43,828 nucleotides of DNA from assembly GCA_937991435.1 (NCBI GenBank), contig CALKPY010000039.1, forward strand, positions 1 through 43,828. The letters run 5' to 3'. This document shows, piece by piece, positions 31,645 through 40,040 of the stretch; within the stretch, counting starts at the first letter, position 1; each line of letters starts with the position of its first letter. The notes beneath the pieces are model-generated. The model saw only the letters and a list, made by a program, of their open reading frames with translations, made no database searches and was not told the origin of the DNA. The position numbers were made by a program, and so were the translations under genes. Source of the DNA: an uncultured Acidimicrobiales bacterium. GTDB lineage: Bacteria > Actinomycetota > Acidimicrobiia > Acidimicrobiales > UBA10347.

Positions 31645-32645
31645 CTGACGCCATCGAAGTCGAAGTCGCGGGTCGAAGCGTTCGCGTCACAAGTCCCGAC
31701 AAGGTTTTCTTCTCTCGCCGGGGCGAAACAAAGCTCGACCTCATCGACTATTACCTGGCAGTTGCCGACGAAATGATGCAGGCGGTCGGCGGTCGTCCGA
31801 CAATGCTGCAACGCTTTCCCGACGGTGCGTCAGGCAAGAGTTTCTTTCAGAAGCGGGTCCCAAAGGGCGCACCGAATTGGTTACAAACGACGACGGTGGC
31901 CACGCCGAATGGCACAACAAGCGAAGCGCTGGTGCTCGCAGACATCGCTCACGTGGTGTGGGCCGTCAATATAGGATCGCTCGGTTTCCATGTCTGGCCT
32001 TACCCCGCGGTGAAACCAGAGATCGCCGACGAGCTCCGTATCGATCTCGACCCGCACGGCGCCGTTTCGTTCGACGACGTTCGGTTTGCGGCGCTTCGCG
32101 TTCATGAGTTTCTCGACGAACTGGGCATGCATAGCTGGATCAAGACAAGCGGAAGCAAGGGTTTGCACATTTACGTGCGGCTCGCTCCGAACTGGGACAG
32201 CTACCAGGTTCGGGCTGCAGCTGTTGCGTTGGCCCGTGAACTGACCCGCCGACACCCAGACCGCCTCACCGATGCCTGGTGGAAAGAGGAGCGCGGCGAC
32301 CGGGTGTTCATCGACTTCAATCAGAACGCTCCGCACAAGACAGTGTTCGGTGCATGGTCGGCTCGCGCCCGAGTCGCAGCGCAGGTATCGACCCCGATTC
32401 CCTGGTCGGTTGTCGACAGCGTCGACCCCAACGAGTTGACGATCGCGACGGTGCCGGGTTGGATCGCTGACAACGGTCACGCGTGGGCAGACTATGGCGA
32501 TGCAGCGGAGTCACTCGAACCCCTGCTCGCGCTTCACGAGCGTGACATGGCCAACGGCATGATGGATGCCCCGTGGCCCCCGGTGTACCCGAAACAACCA
32601 AACGAACCACCGCGAGTTGCCCCGAGTCGAGCAAAGAAGCCATGA
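31641..32645 (+). CDS. LigD-type polymerase/primase domain protein (archaeo-eukaryotic primase family)
   Basis: The 334-residue protein is a stand-alone LigD polymerase domain: DKVFFSRRGETKLDLIDYYL, the FFQKRVPKGAPNWLQ segment, LGFHVWPYP, the catalytic pair in RIDLDP (D135, D137), SGSKGLHIYVRL, DRVFIDFNQNAPHKT with a further Asp, and TPIPWSVVD. Such enzymes fill gaps and add nucleotides (often ribonucleotides) at DNA ends. In Actinomycetota separate PolD1/PolD2 proteins work with LigC and Ku. The translational overlap with ligC supports joint action in repair. No Ku gene is in the window. Confidence 0.93.
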   Translation: MTDAIEVEVAGRSVRVTSPDKVFFSRRGETKLDLIDYYLAVADEMMQAVGGRPTMLQRFPDGASGKSFFQKRVPKGAPNWLQTTTVATPNGTTSEALVLADIAHVVWAVNIGSLGFHVWPYPAVKPEIADELRIDLDPHGAVSFDDVRFAALRVHEFLDELGMHSWIKTSGSKGLHIYVRLAPNWDSYQVRAAAVALARELTRRHPDRLTDAWWKEERGDRVFIDFNQNAPHKTVFGAWSARARVAAQVSTPIPWSVVDSVDPNELTIATVPGWIADNGHAWADYGDAAESLEPLLALHERDMANGMMDAPWPPVYPKQPNEPPRVAPSRAKKP

Positions 32646-33463
32646 ATCCTGCCGATGTCGAAGTCGTTGACGATCCAGCGGACCCGCGTCTGGCGGTGTT
32701 CATGGGGCTCAGCGATCAGGAGATGAGGCAACGTCGAGAGGCGCCAGGTGGCGATCTTGATGGCATCTTCATCGCCGAAGGCGATGTGGTCATTGATCGG
32801 GCAATTTCTGCGGGGCATCGCCTGCTGTCGGTATTTGTCGAAGAGCACCGAAACCGGCCATTTGCCTTCGAAGTTGGCGACGCGCCTGTGCTGCGTGCCG
32901 GTGAACCAGTGGTTCAGGTCATTGCATCGCATCGCCGTTATCGCGGCGCAATGGCGTGTTTCGCTCGGCCATCAATGCGATCTGCAGCTGAGGTGACCGC
33001 AGATGCGCAAACCGTCATCGTTACCGAACATGTCAACAATCCAACGAACATGGGCGTGATTATTCGCACGGCGACCGGGTTGGGCATCGATGCTCTTTTG
33101 GTCGACCCGAGCTCGTGTGACCCGCTTGCCCGTCGGACCTGTCGTGTTTCGATGGGAACCACTTTCACGCTGCCGAGTGGTCGCATCGAGGCGTTGCCTG
33201 ACGGCCTAGGTGAGCTGGACGGCTTTACCACGCTGGCCTTGACGCCGGCTGACGACGCAAAGCCGCTGGGCGAGCTGATGTTCGATGCCGATGAACGAGT
33301 CGCGCTGCTGCTCGGGGCGGAAGAACCTGGTCTAACCGCTGACACGATGCGGCGGGCTGATCACCGCGTGTCGATTCCAATGCACGGAGGCGTCGATTCT
33401 CTCAATGTCGCAACCGCCGCGGCGATTGCGATGTGGGCTGTGCAGCAACGACGGGCGCTCTGA
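32642..33463 (+). CDS. SpoU/TrmH-family RNA 2'-O-methyltransferase
   Basis: The 273-residue protein has an N-terminal substrate-binding part (VEVVDDPADPRLAVF, DGIFIAEGDVVIDRAISAGH) and a C-terminal SPOUT knot with the three motifs: EHVNNPTNMGVIIRTATGLG, VALLLGAEEPGLTADTMRRA and VSIPMHGGVDSLNVATAAAI. It would methylate a ribose 2'-OH in rRNA or tRNA with S-adenosylmethionine; the exact base is unknown. The ATG overlaps the polymerase stop (ATGA), so it shares the ligC transcript, though no functional link with DNA repair is evident. Confidence 0.93.
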   Translation: MNPADVEVVDDPADPRLAVFMGLSDQEMRQRREAPGGDLDGIFIAEGDVVIDRAISAGHRLLSVFVEEHRNRPFAFEVGDAPVLRAGEPVVQVIASHRRYRGAMACFARPSMRSAAEVTADAQTVIVTEHVNNPTNMGVIIRTATGLGIDALLVDPSSCDPLARRTCRVSMGTTFTLPSGRIEALPDGLGELDGFTTLALTPADDAKPLGELMFDADERVALLLGAEEPGLTADTMRRADHRVSIPMHGGVDSLNVATAAAIAMWAVQQRRAL

Positions 33464-33483
33464 CAGCCACTCAGGTCTCTGTT

Positions 33484-34356
33484 TCAGACCGTGCTGCTTG
33501 CGGTTCGTTGAGAGCCGGCGACGGTGACTCGGACGCCAAGGTCGGCGAGTACCTGGTGGGCGCGCTCGTCAAGCTGCGGATCGCTGACCACCGTGTCGGC
33601 CTGGCAGAGGTCGGCCATGGTCGTGAGACCTGCCAATCCCCACTTGGTGTGGTCGGCAGCTACAACAACTTCAGTTGCGGCCGCCATGAACGCACGGTTT
33701 GTTTCAGCCTCGAGCAGGTTCGGTGTGGTGAACCCGGCCTTTTCGTGCATGCCATGCACACCCATAAACAACAGATCGAGATGGAACGCGTTCAACGCTG
33801 CGGTGGCTATGGGGCCGACAAGCGCGTCGCTCGGTGTTCGCACACCTCCGGTCAATATGACCGTCGCGTCAGATGCCGCGACCTCGTGGAACTCGCGGGC
33901 GACCGCAAGACTGTTGGTCACGATCGTCAGGCGTGGGACCTCGGTGAGTAGGCGAGCAAGCTGCACTGTCGTCGTACCCGCAGTGACGCCGACGGCTGAA
34001 CCGGGGGCAACCAGTCGGGCGCAGGCCGTAGCGATCGCAAGCTTCTCGGCGGTGTTGCGCGAGGATTTTGCAGCGAAGCCCGGCTCGTCGGCCGAGCGCT
34101 GCAGGGGGATGCTCGCTCCTCCATGAACCTTGACGATGAGTCCAAGGCCATCGAGGTGCTCGAGATCGCGTCGAATCGTCATAGTGCTGACGCTCAGCTG
34201 ATGAGCGAGGTCTCCAACTCTGACGCTGCCCCGGTTGCGGACCAACGCCAAAATGTGACGGTGGCGGTCGACGGACAAACGTTGCTGTTTCTTGGGTGTC
34301 GGTTGGGCGACAGCTGGAGTCGGCGCTGACCTGCCTGAACGCGGCTGATCGGTCAT
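33484..34356 (-). CDS. DeoR-family transcriptional regulator of the alpha-galactoside locus
   Basis: The ~290-residue protein has a ~40-residue polar N-terminal tail, the DeoR helix-turn-helix (DRHRHILALVRNRGSVRVGD, LSVSTMTIRRDLEHLDGLGL, VKVHGGAS) and the DeoR sensor domain (AVGVTAGTTTVQLARLL, LTIVTNSLAVAREF, VILTGGVRTPSDALVGPIAT, VVVAADHTKWG). DeoR regulators usually bind a phosphorylated sugar and repress sugar genes. It faces the sugar ABC operon head to head over ~217 bases, so it is the likely local repressor. I prefer ATG 34356 to an earlier codon because the extension lacks similarity to the family. The tail is longer than usual. Confidence 0.9.
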   Translation of the reverse strand: MTDQPRSGRSAPTPAVAQPTPKKQQRLSVDRHRHILALVRNRGSVRVGDLAHQLSVSTMTIRRDLEHLDGLGLIVKVHGGASIPLQRSADEPGFAAKSSRNTAEKLAIATACARLVAPGSAVGVTAGTTTVQLARLLTEVPRLTIVTNSLAVAREFHEVAASDATVILTGGVRTPSDALVGPIATAALNAFHLDLLFMGVHGMHEKAGFTTPNLLEAETNRAFMAAATEVVVAADHTKWGLAGLTTMADLCQADTVVSDPQLDERAHQVLADLGVRVTVAGSQRTASSTV

Positions 34357-34401
34357 GTCGGAATCATGGTCCCCGCTCTGAGCGATGTCAATCAGATCTG
34401 T

Positions 34402-34432
34402 CAACAAAAACACATAAACGAACAACTATTCG
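34402..34432. promoter_or_regulatory. Candidate DeoR-type operator
   Basis: An A-rich segment with repeated AACA/AAACGA words (34402-34426) merges into the inverted repeat CGAA-N6-TTCG (34419-34432). DeoR-family boxes are often A/T-rich with CGAA or TTCG half-sites. The site lies in the divergent gap between the regulator and the binding-protein gene. This is a motif impression, not a match to a defined operator. Confidence 0.35.
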
Positions 34433-34495
34433 ACGCCATTTGTACGAATTGGGCCTGCTTGCTCCTATCAATCGCACAGAAGCACCCGCAAGGGC

Positions 34496-34524
34496 TTGAC
34501 CGCAGGCTCGATCTGCGCAATATT
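34496..34524 (+). promoter_or_regulatory. Promoter of the sugar ABC operon
   Basis: A -35 TTGACC (34496-34501) is followed after 17 bases by an AATATT -10-like hexamer (34519-34524). The transcript would have a ~45-base leader carrying the AGGAGG Shine-Dalgarno at 34562-34567. This is the only clear -35/-10 pair I find in the window. Confidence 0.55.
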
Positions 34525-34573
34525 CGTGCAAGATTCTCAGTCGTGTGAACTACGACTGTCCAGGAGGGAAACC

Positions 34574-35905
34574 ATGTCTTCACTTGAATTGCCGTCTTCG
34601 GCCTATCCGTCTCCGACCGCGTGGGGTAAACATCTCAGCCGTCGCCAAGTAGTTCAAGGTGGTCTTGCGCTCGGCGCAAGCGCCGTCGTGCTCGGTGCTT
34701 GTGGCAGCGATAGCGAAGACGGATCACTCAACCCGGGTTCAGCCTCGGGCACCTTGACTATCGGCTCAAACGCCAGCGATCCAGACCCGCAGGCCGGACT
34801 CGTTGCTGTCAAAGACACGTTCCCGAACAAAGACGTCGAGATCAGCATCAACACGCTGGATCACAACACCTACCAAGAGAACATCAACAACATTCTCCAA
34901 GCTGGCGAAGACGACGTGCTGGCATGGTTTGCCGGCTTCCGCAACAAGTTCTTCGCAGAGCAAGGTCTGCTCGGTGACATCTCCGACGTTTGGGAGCAAT
35001 CGTCTGGTCTTGGCGAAGGTTTCAAAGCAGCCTCGACGGCGAGCGACGGCAAGCAGTACTTCATGCCGACGAACTACTACACCTGGGCTGTCAACTACTC
35101 GAAGAAGCTGTTCGCGGAAAAGGGCTACAACGAGCCACAAAACATAGGCGAGCTGCTCGACCTGGCCGACAATATGGCGACCGACGGCATCACCCCATTC
35201 GCCTTTGCCAACGATGGCCAATGGCCAATCATGGGAACGTTCGACATTCTCAATATGCGCGTCAACGGTTATGACTTCCACATCGACCTGATGGGCGGCA
35301 ACGAGTCATGGACCGACGAGCGTGTGCGCACCGTGTTCTCGACTTGGGAAAGCCTGCTTCCCTATCACCAGACCGGTGCCAACGGCCGTACCTGGCAAGA
35401 AGGAGCCGCAGCGCTCGAAACTGGCGAAGCGGGCATGTACCTGCTTGGCACCTTTGCAGCGAGTGCGAGCGATGCATTGGCCGCCGACATGGACTTCTTT
35501 AACTTTCCCGAGATCGACGCCAGTATCGGCGCCTCCGCTCTCGATGCACCGATCGACGGTTTCCAGATGATCGCCAACCCATCAAATGCTTCGGCTGCCA
35601 AGGAGCTTCTGCTCCACATGTCAACGCCAGCAGCTCAAGATGCGTACCTCACCAAAGACCCAAGCGTTGTGGCGTCGAACAGCAATGCCAACACAGGTAC
35701 ATACAACGACCTGCAGAAAAAGTCTGCGGCTCTTGCCGGTGCCGCAACCGGTATCTCACAGTTCCTTGACCGTGACACGATTCCTGACTTCGCCGGTGAG
35801 TGCGGCAACATGTTTGCTGAGTTCATCGAAGACCCGAGCAAGACCGACAGCTTGCTGGCTGACCTTGAAGAAAAGAAGGTTGCGATCTTCGCTGACTACA
35901 GCTGA
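34574..35905 (+). CDS. Sugar ABC transporter substrate-binding lipoprotein
   Basis: The 443-residue protein is the extracellular receptor of a CUT1-type sugar importer. Its N-terminus carries a twin-Arg motif (LSRRQVVQGG) and the lipobox LGAC, so it is probably Tat-exported and lipid-anchored. The body has the family 1 SBP pattern: QENINNILQAGEDDVLAWFA, AVNYSKKLFAEKGYNEPQNI, ELLDLADNMATDGITPFAFA and GEAGMYLLGTFAASASDALA. An AGGAGG Shine-Dalgarno lies six bases before ATG 34574. A hairpin follows the stop codon, perhaps raising the level of this gene's mRNA over the permeases. Ligand prediction as an alpha-galactoside (raffinose or melibiose type, or galactosyl-glycerol) comes from the downstream GH36 gene. 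Confidence 0.93.
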   Translation: MSSLELPSSAYPSPTAWGKHLSRRQVVQGGLALGASAVVLGACGSDSEDGSLNPGSASGTLTIGSNASDPDPQAGLVAVKDTFPNKDVEISINTLDHNTYQENINNILQAGEDDVLAWFAGFRNKFFAEQGLLGDISDVWEQSSGLGEGFKAASTASDGKQYFMPTNYYTWAVNYSKKLFAEKGYNEPQNIGELLDLADNMATDGITPFAFANDGQWPIMGTFDILNMRVNGYDFHIDLMGGNESWTDERVRTVFSTWESLLPYHQTGANGRTWQEGAAALETGEAGMYLLGTFAASASDALAADMDFFNFPEIDASIGASALDAPIDGFQMIANPSNASAAKELLLHMSTPAAQDAYLTKDPSVVASNSNANTGTYNDLQKKSAALAGAATGISQFLDRDTIPDFAGECGNMFAEFIEDPSKTDSLLADLEEKKVAIFADYS

Positions 35906-35909
35906 TCGT

Positions 35910-35935
35910 GGTTCCATTCGACAAGGAATGAAACC
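35910..35935 (+). other. Intercistronic hairpin after the binding-protein gene
   Basis: GGTT-C-CATTC (35910-35919) pairs with GAATG-A-AACC (35926-35935): nine pairs around one C-A mismatch, loop GACAAG, five bases after the stop. Hairpins here are known in mal-type operons to stabilise the upstream message. No T-run follows, so it should not block the permease genes completely. Confidence 0.5.
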
Positions 35936-35967
35936 AGCGTTCTGCTGACGTCTAGCGTTCGGACACA

Positions 35968-37002
35968 ATGGTCATGAGCACCAAAGCCCCTACCACTGAT
36001 CCGAACTTGTCAGCGCTCGCGGAACACAACGACGACACGCCGACCCCCGCGACCCCTCGAGGTCGCGGGGGTCGGCGTTACTCGTTGTTGACAAGCAGCG
36101 ACCGGTCAACGATCACGGCCATGACGGCCATCCCCGCAGCGCTGCATATCGCCCTAGTTTGGATCCCGGCACTCGGCACGTTCTTGTTGTCGTTCACCAA
36201 CTGGAACGGGGTGCGGTGGAGCTCGCTCAAATGGGTTGGCTTACGCAACTACAAACAGCTCTTCACCGTGTTCGAAAAGGACCTGTATGAATCGCTGCTG
36301 AACAATCTCTGGGTCATGCTCGCCCTGTTCTTTGTTGGCACGCCGCTTGGCATGTTCATTGCCTACATCCTCGACAAGAACTTGCGCGGCTCGGCGGTAT
36401 ACCAGAGTGTTTTCTACGCGCCGGTCGTGCTGTCGCTCGCCGTTGTTGGATTTATCTGGAAGAGCGTCATGTACTCCCCAGGGCAGGGCGTCTTGAACTC
36501 GGTGCTGGGTCGAACCGGATCAGGTAATCAGATCGACTGGCTCGGCAACCCCGATCGTGTTATTGCCGTCGGCGGCGAGTACGGCTTGGGCAAGAACTTC
36601 TTGGCCCTTGTCGTGGCCATGATCTGGATTCACGTTGGCTATGTCATGGTCTTGTATCTGGCTGGTCTCAAGTCGGTCGACCCCACGCTTCGTGAAGCCG
36701 CCGCCATCGACGGAGCAAACGAGTGGCAGGTCTTTCGCAAGGTGGTCTTGCCATCGATGAAACCGGTCAACATTGTGGTCTTGGTGATTACGGTGATCAC
36801 TTCGCTTCGGGTGTTCGACATCATCGATGTGCTCAACAACCCAATCGGCACCGACGTCTTGTCGATTCTCGTAACCGACAACATTTTGGGTGAGTCTGGC
36901 AACGTCGGCCGAGGGTCGGCCTATGGCGTTGTGCTCTTGCTGGTGTGCTTTGTCTTCGCCGTGGTGTACCTGCGCAACGCGTTCAGCGAAGACGACGCAT
37001 GA
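35968..37002 (+). CDS. Sugar ABC transporter permease, MalF/UgpA type
   Basis: The 344-residue inner-membrane protein has six helices after an unusual ~45-residue polar N-terminal tail (Pro/Thr then Arg/Gly-rich). Family marks are LVWIPALGTFLLSFTNWNGV, the LNNLWVMLALFFVGTPLGMF segment and the EAA loop LREAAAIDGANEWQVFRKVV that contacts the ATPase. No ATPase gene is in this operon, so a shared MsiK/MalK-like subunit from elsewhere is needed, which is common in actinomycetes. Start codons at 35968 and 35974 are both possible; no clear Shine-Dalgarno is seen. An 18-bp perfect hairpin lies inside the coding region (36037-36078). Confidence 0.93.
   Translation: MVMSTKAPTTDPNLSALAEHNDDTPTPATPRGRGGRRYSLLTSSDRSTITAMTAIPAALHIALVWIPALGTFLLSFTNWNGVRWSSLKWVGLRNYKQLFTVFEKDLYESLLNNLWVMLALFFVGTPLGMFIAYILDKNLRGSAVYQSVFYAPVVLSLAVVGFIWKSVMYSPGQGVLNSVLGRTGSGNQIDWLGNPDRVIAVGGEYGLGKNFLALVVAMIWIHVGYVMVLYLAGLKSVDPTLREAAAIDGANEWQVFRKVVLPSMKPVNIVVLVITVITSLRVFDIIDVLNNPIGTDVLSILVTDNILGESGNVGRGSAYGVVLLLVCFVFAVVYLRNAFSEDDA
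36037..36078 (+). other. Perfect 18-bp intragenic hairpin
   Basis: ACGCCGACCCCCGCGACC (36037-36054) and GGTCGCGGGGGTCGGCGT (36061-36078) are exact reverse complements, with loop CCTCGA. It begins 69 bases after the permease start and encodes the Pro/Arg/Gly-rich tail (TPTPATPRGRGGRR). It is extremely stable for a coding region. Confidence 0.9.
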
Positions 37003-37865
37003 CCACGAAACGCTGGCCCCGCATCGCTGCTCACGTGTTCTTGATTCTGCTGGGATTGCTCTGGATGGTGCCCATGGTGGGCATGGTCTTTTCGTCGTTT
37101 CGCCCCTATGCCGAAACGTCGATCGACGGTTTCTTCTCGTGGCCCGACACGCTCACCTGGGACAACTTCACGAATGCCTGGGATCGCGGCAACATGGGGC
37201 GTCACTTCTTGGTAACTGCGGTGATCGTCGTGCCCGCGGTGATCATCACATTGTTCTTCGCCAGCATGGTGGCCTTTGCCGTCAGCCGCTTCAGCTGGAA
37301 GTTCAACATCGCGCTCCTCATGTTGTTCACGGCAGGCAACCTGCTTCCGCCCCAGGCGATCATTCAGCCGTTGTTCCAGATCTATCTGCGCATTCCCATG
37401 CCCGAGATACCGCTCATCTCTGAGAGCGGCGAGTTGCGCGGCAGCTTGATTGGATTAGTGCTCATCAACGTGGCATTCCAATCGGGGTTCTGCACCTTTG
37501 TGTTGGCCAACTACATGAAGACGCTGCCCAAGGAACTCAACGAGGCCGCCATGGTCGACGGCGCCAGCGTGTGGCGTCAATATTGGCAGATCGTCATGCC
37601 GCTCACCCGGCCAGCGCTCGCAGCGCTCGCAACACTTGAGTTCGCTTGGATCTACAACGACTACTTCTGGGCTGTGGCGTTGATCCAACAAGGCGATGAC
37701 CTGCCGATTACGTCGTCGCTACGCAACCTTGGCGGCGAGTTCTTTATCGATGACAACCTTGTGGCCGCGGGTTCGCTCATTGTGGTGCTACCCACCCTTG
37801 TGATTTACCTACTGCTTCGCAGGCACTTCATTGGCGGACTCGCACTCGGTGCCAACAAGGGCTGA
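36999..37865 (+). CDS. Sugar ABC transporter permease, MalG/UgpE type
   Basis: The 288-residue membrane protein has six helices (HVFLILLGLLWMVPMVGMVF near the start) and family marks: SSFRPYAETSIDGFF, FFASMVAFAVSRFSWKFNIA, the FVLANYMKTLPKELNEAAMV coupling helix with its EAA loop, and LLRRHFIGGLALGANKG at the C-terminus. It forms the channel with the MalF-type partner. The ATG at 36999 overlaps the upstream stop by ATGA; the longer frame upstream only re-reads the partner gene. The alpha-galactosidase gene starts one base after its stop. Confidence 0.94.
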   Translation: MTTKRWPRIAAHVFLILLGLLWMVPMVGMVFSSFRPYAETSIDGFFSWPDTLTWDNFTNAWDRGNMGRHFLVTAVIVVPAVIITLFFASMVAFAVSRFSWKFNIALLMLFTAGNLLPPQAIIQPLFQIYLRIPMPEIPLISESGELRGSLIGLVLINVAFQSGFCTFVLANYMKTLPKELNEAAMVDGASVWRQYWQIVMPLTRPALAALATLEFAWIYNDYFWAVALIQQGDDLPITSSLRNLGGEFFIDDNLVAAGSLIVVLPTLVIYLLLRRHFIGGLALGANKG

Positions 37866-37866
37866 C

Positions 37867-40011
37867 GTGCGACCTTCAAACGGTTCGCTCAACGGCGGCG
37901 CAACGGCAACAATTCTGCGCGGCGGCGACGCGGCAGTGGTGTTTGATTTGACGAGCGCTGCGCCGCGTCTAGCCGCTTGGCTCAGCGGGATCGATGACAT
38001 CGCTCAGATCGGGGACCCAGCCGCGCTGGTGGCTGCACACGACGCGCCTACGCCAGAAGCCGGACTCGATCAACTTGCTCCCGCGACATTGTTGGCTGAG
38101 GCATCGCTCGGCTTCCCAGGTCGCCCAGGAATCGAAGGACATCGCCACAACGGCACTGCCTGGTCGCCGCGAATGGCTGCGGTCGAGGTCGCTACGACCG
38201 CAGAATCAATCGTGGCCGACGCAGTAGACGAACAAGCCGGTCTTGGCCAACGTGTCGAGGTGCAGTTCGATAGCGCCTCGGTGCTCATGATCCGGGCGAC
38301 GGTCACCAACACTGGTGACACGAAGTACGAACTGAACGGCGTAACGCTGACCGTGCAGCTCCCCGGCTGGTGCGACGAGATCATGCGGTTAGGCGGGCGT
38401 TGGGTCAACGAGTTTCGACCCGAACGTGTGCCGTTTACCGCAGGCGCAATCGAAGTTGAGAACCGAGCGGGGCGCACGTCTCATGACCGCTTCCCCGTGC
38501 TCTTCGCCGGATCAGCGAACTTCAGTGAAGAGGCCGGAAGCATATGGGCCGCCCACCTGGCCCACAGCGGTAACACACGCCTGCGAGCCGAAGCACTGAG
38601 CGACGGCCGACGAGTACTTCAGGCGGGCGAATTGCTGCTGCCCGGCGAAATCCAGCTCGAACCGGGCGATAGCTATCGCTCGCCGTGGCTCTACCTTGCC
38701 GCGTCAGATGCGGGCTTGAACGGCATCAGCGATTCGTTCCATGCTCACCTTCGGGCTCGGGACAACCATCCGACGACGGCGCGGCCCGTGTTGCTCAATA
38801 CGTGGGAGGCCGTCTACTTCGACCACGATCTCGACACCCTCGTGGCGCTCGCCGACCGCGCCGCTGAGATCGGCGTCGAGCGGTTCGTGCTCGACGACGG
38901 ATGGTTTCGTCATCGCCGTTCAGACAAGGCGGGTCTTGGCGACTGGTATGTCGACGAAACCGTGTGGCCCAATGGGCTGCATCCGATTGCGGATCATGTC
39001 GTCGAGTTGGGCATGGAGTTTGGGCTGTGGTTTGAACCAGAGATGGTGAACCCAGATTCTGATCTCATGCGAGCGCATCCCGACTGGGTGTTGGCTCCTG
39101 TTGGCCAGGATCCTGCCCTTGCTCGGCACCAGCTGGTGCTGGATCTCGTCAACCCTGACGCCTACGGCTACCTCTTCGGCTGCATCGACGCGGTTCTGAC
39201 CGACTACCCGATCAGCTACATCAAATGGGACATGAACCGAAACCTGGTCAGCCCGACCCACGCAGGCAGAGCGACCGTTCACCATCAGACACATGCGGTG
39301 TACCGCTTGATCGATGAGCTGCGAGCAGCGTACGCCGATGTCGAGATCGAGTCATGTTCGTCAGGCGGCGGTCGTGCCGACTTCGAGATCCTCAAACGCA
39401 CGGAACGCATCTGGACCTCAGACTGCAACGACGCGCTCGACCGCCACCGCATTCAGCGGGGGTTTTCGTATCTGCTTCCGCCCGAGCTCATGGGGGCTCA
39501 TATCGGTCCGCCGAGATCGCACACCACAGGGCGCACCCATTCGTTGGCCTTTCGAGCTGCCATGGCGTTCTTCGGGCACTTGGGCATCGAATGGAACGTG
39601 CTAACCGCGTCAGCTGATGATCGGCAGGCGCTCGGCCATGTGATTGCCGAACACAAACGCCTTCGCGGCCTCTTGCACACCGGTCGGGTCGTGCGCTTTG
39701 ACCACAGCGATCGTGCGATTGTCGCCAACGGGGTGATTGCGCACAACCGAGCAGAAGCACTGGTCGTTGCCGCGCAGATTGAAACCTCGGCCGCTCTGGC
39801 TGTGGCTCCGATCCGAATTACCGGACTTGAGCCCCAACGCATGTATCGGGTCGAACTGCTCGACCTTGTCGACGACCGGCCCGGCAAGGCAAAACAGCAA
39901 CCGGCGTGGACCGACGGCGGTTGCGAGCTCACCGGCACCCAACTTGGTGCTGGATTGCAACTGCCGATTCTGAATCCAGAATCGGCAGTGCTCGTTCACA
40001 TCACGAGTTGA
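37867..40011 (+). CDS. Alpha-galactosidase, GH36 family
   Basis: The 714-residue enzyme hydrolyses terminal alpha-galactose residues. It has the N-terminal beta-supersandwich, then the (beta/alpha)8 barrel: VLLNTWEAVYFDHDLDTLVA, RFVLDDGWFRHRRSDKAGLG, GLWFEPEMVNPDSDL, the nucleophile in YIKWDMNRNL (D455) and the acid/base in TSDCNDALDRHRIQ (D519), with SCSSGGGRADFEIL between. The motifs match bacterial GH36 enzymes of similar length. No signal peptide is present, so it acts in the cytoplasm on imported sugar. GTG 37867 is one base after the permease stop. A 12-bp perfect hairpin lies in the last 50 coding bases. Confidence 0.95.
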   Translation: MRPSNGSLNGGATATILRGGDAAVVFDLTSAAPRLAAWLSGIDDIAQIGDPAALVAAHDAPTPEAGLDQLAPATLLAEASLGFPGRPGIEGHRHNGTAWSPRMAAVEVATTAESIVADAVDEQAGLGQRVEVQFDSASVLMIRATVTNTGDTKYELNGVTLTVQLPGWCDEIMRLGGRWVNEFRPERVPFTAGAIEVENRAGRTSHDRFPVLFAGSANFSEEAGSIWAAHLAHSGNTRLRAEALSDGRRVLQAGELLLPGEIQLEPGDSYRSPWLYLAASDAGLNGISDSFHAHLRARDNHPTTARPVLLNTWEAVYFDHDLDTLVALADRAAEIGVERFVLDDGWFRHRRSDKAGLGDWYVDETVWPNGLHPIADHVVELGMEFGLWFEPEMVNPDSDLMRAHPDWVLAPVGQDPALARHQLVLDLVNPDAYGYLFGCIDAVLTDYPISYIKWDMNRNLVSPTHAGRATVHHQTHAVYRLIDELRAAYADVEIESCSSGGGRADFEILKRTERIWTSDCNDALDRHRIQRGFSYLLPPELMGAHIGPPRSHTTGRTHSLAFRAAMAFFGHLGIEWNVLTASADDRQALGHVIAEHKRLRGLLHTGRVVRFDHSDRAIVANGVIAHNRAEALVVAAQIETSAALAVAPIRITGLEPQRMYRVELLDLVDDRPGKAKQQPAWTDGGCELTGTQLGAGLQLPILNPESAVLVHITS
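39961..39988. other. Perfect 12-bp hairpin in the 3' end of the alpha-galactosidase gene
   Basis: CTGCCGATTCTG (39961-39972) and CAGAATCGGCAG (39977-39988) pair fully around the loop AATC. It encodes LPILNPESAV near the C-terminus. Together with the 7-bp hairpin after the stop (40015-40032) it may terminate or protect the operon transcript. Confidence 0.85.
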
Positions 40012-40014
40012 TCA

Positions 40015-40032
40015 CCGCTCGAAGCCGAGCGG
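40015..40032. terminator. Hairpin between convergent operons
   Basis: CCGCTCG (40015-40021) pairs with CGAGCGG (40026-40032) around AAGC, four bases after the alpha-galactosidase stop and just beyond the stop of the opposing MBL-fold gene. There is no T-run on either side, so it is a candidate for both directions only. Confidence 0.5.
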
Positions 40033-40040
40033 ATCTGCGA

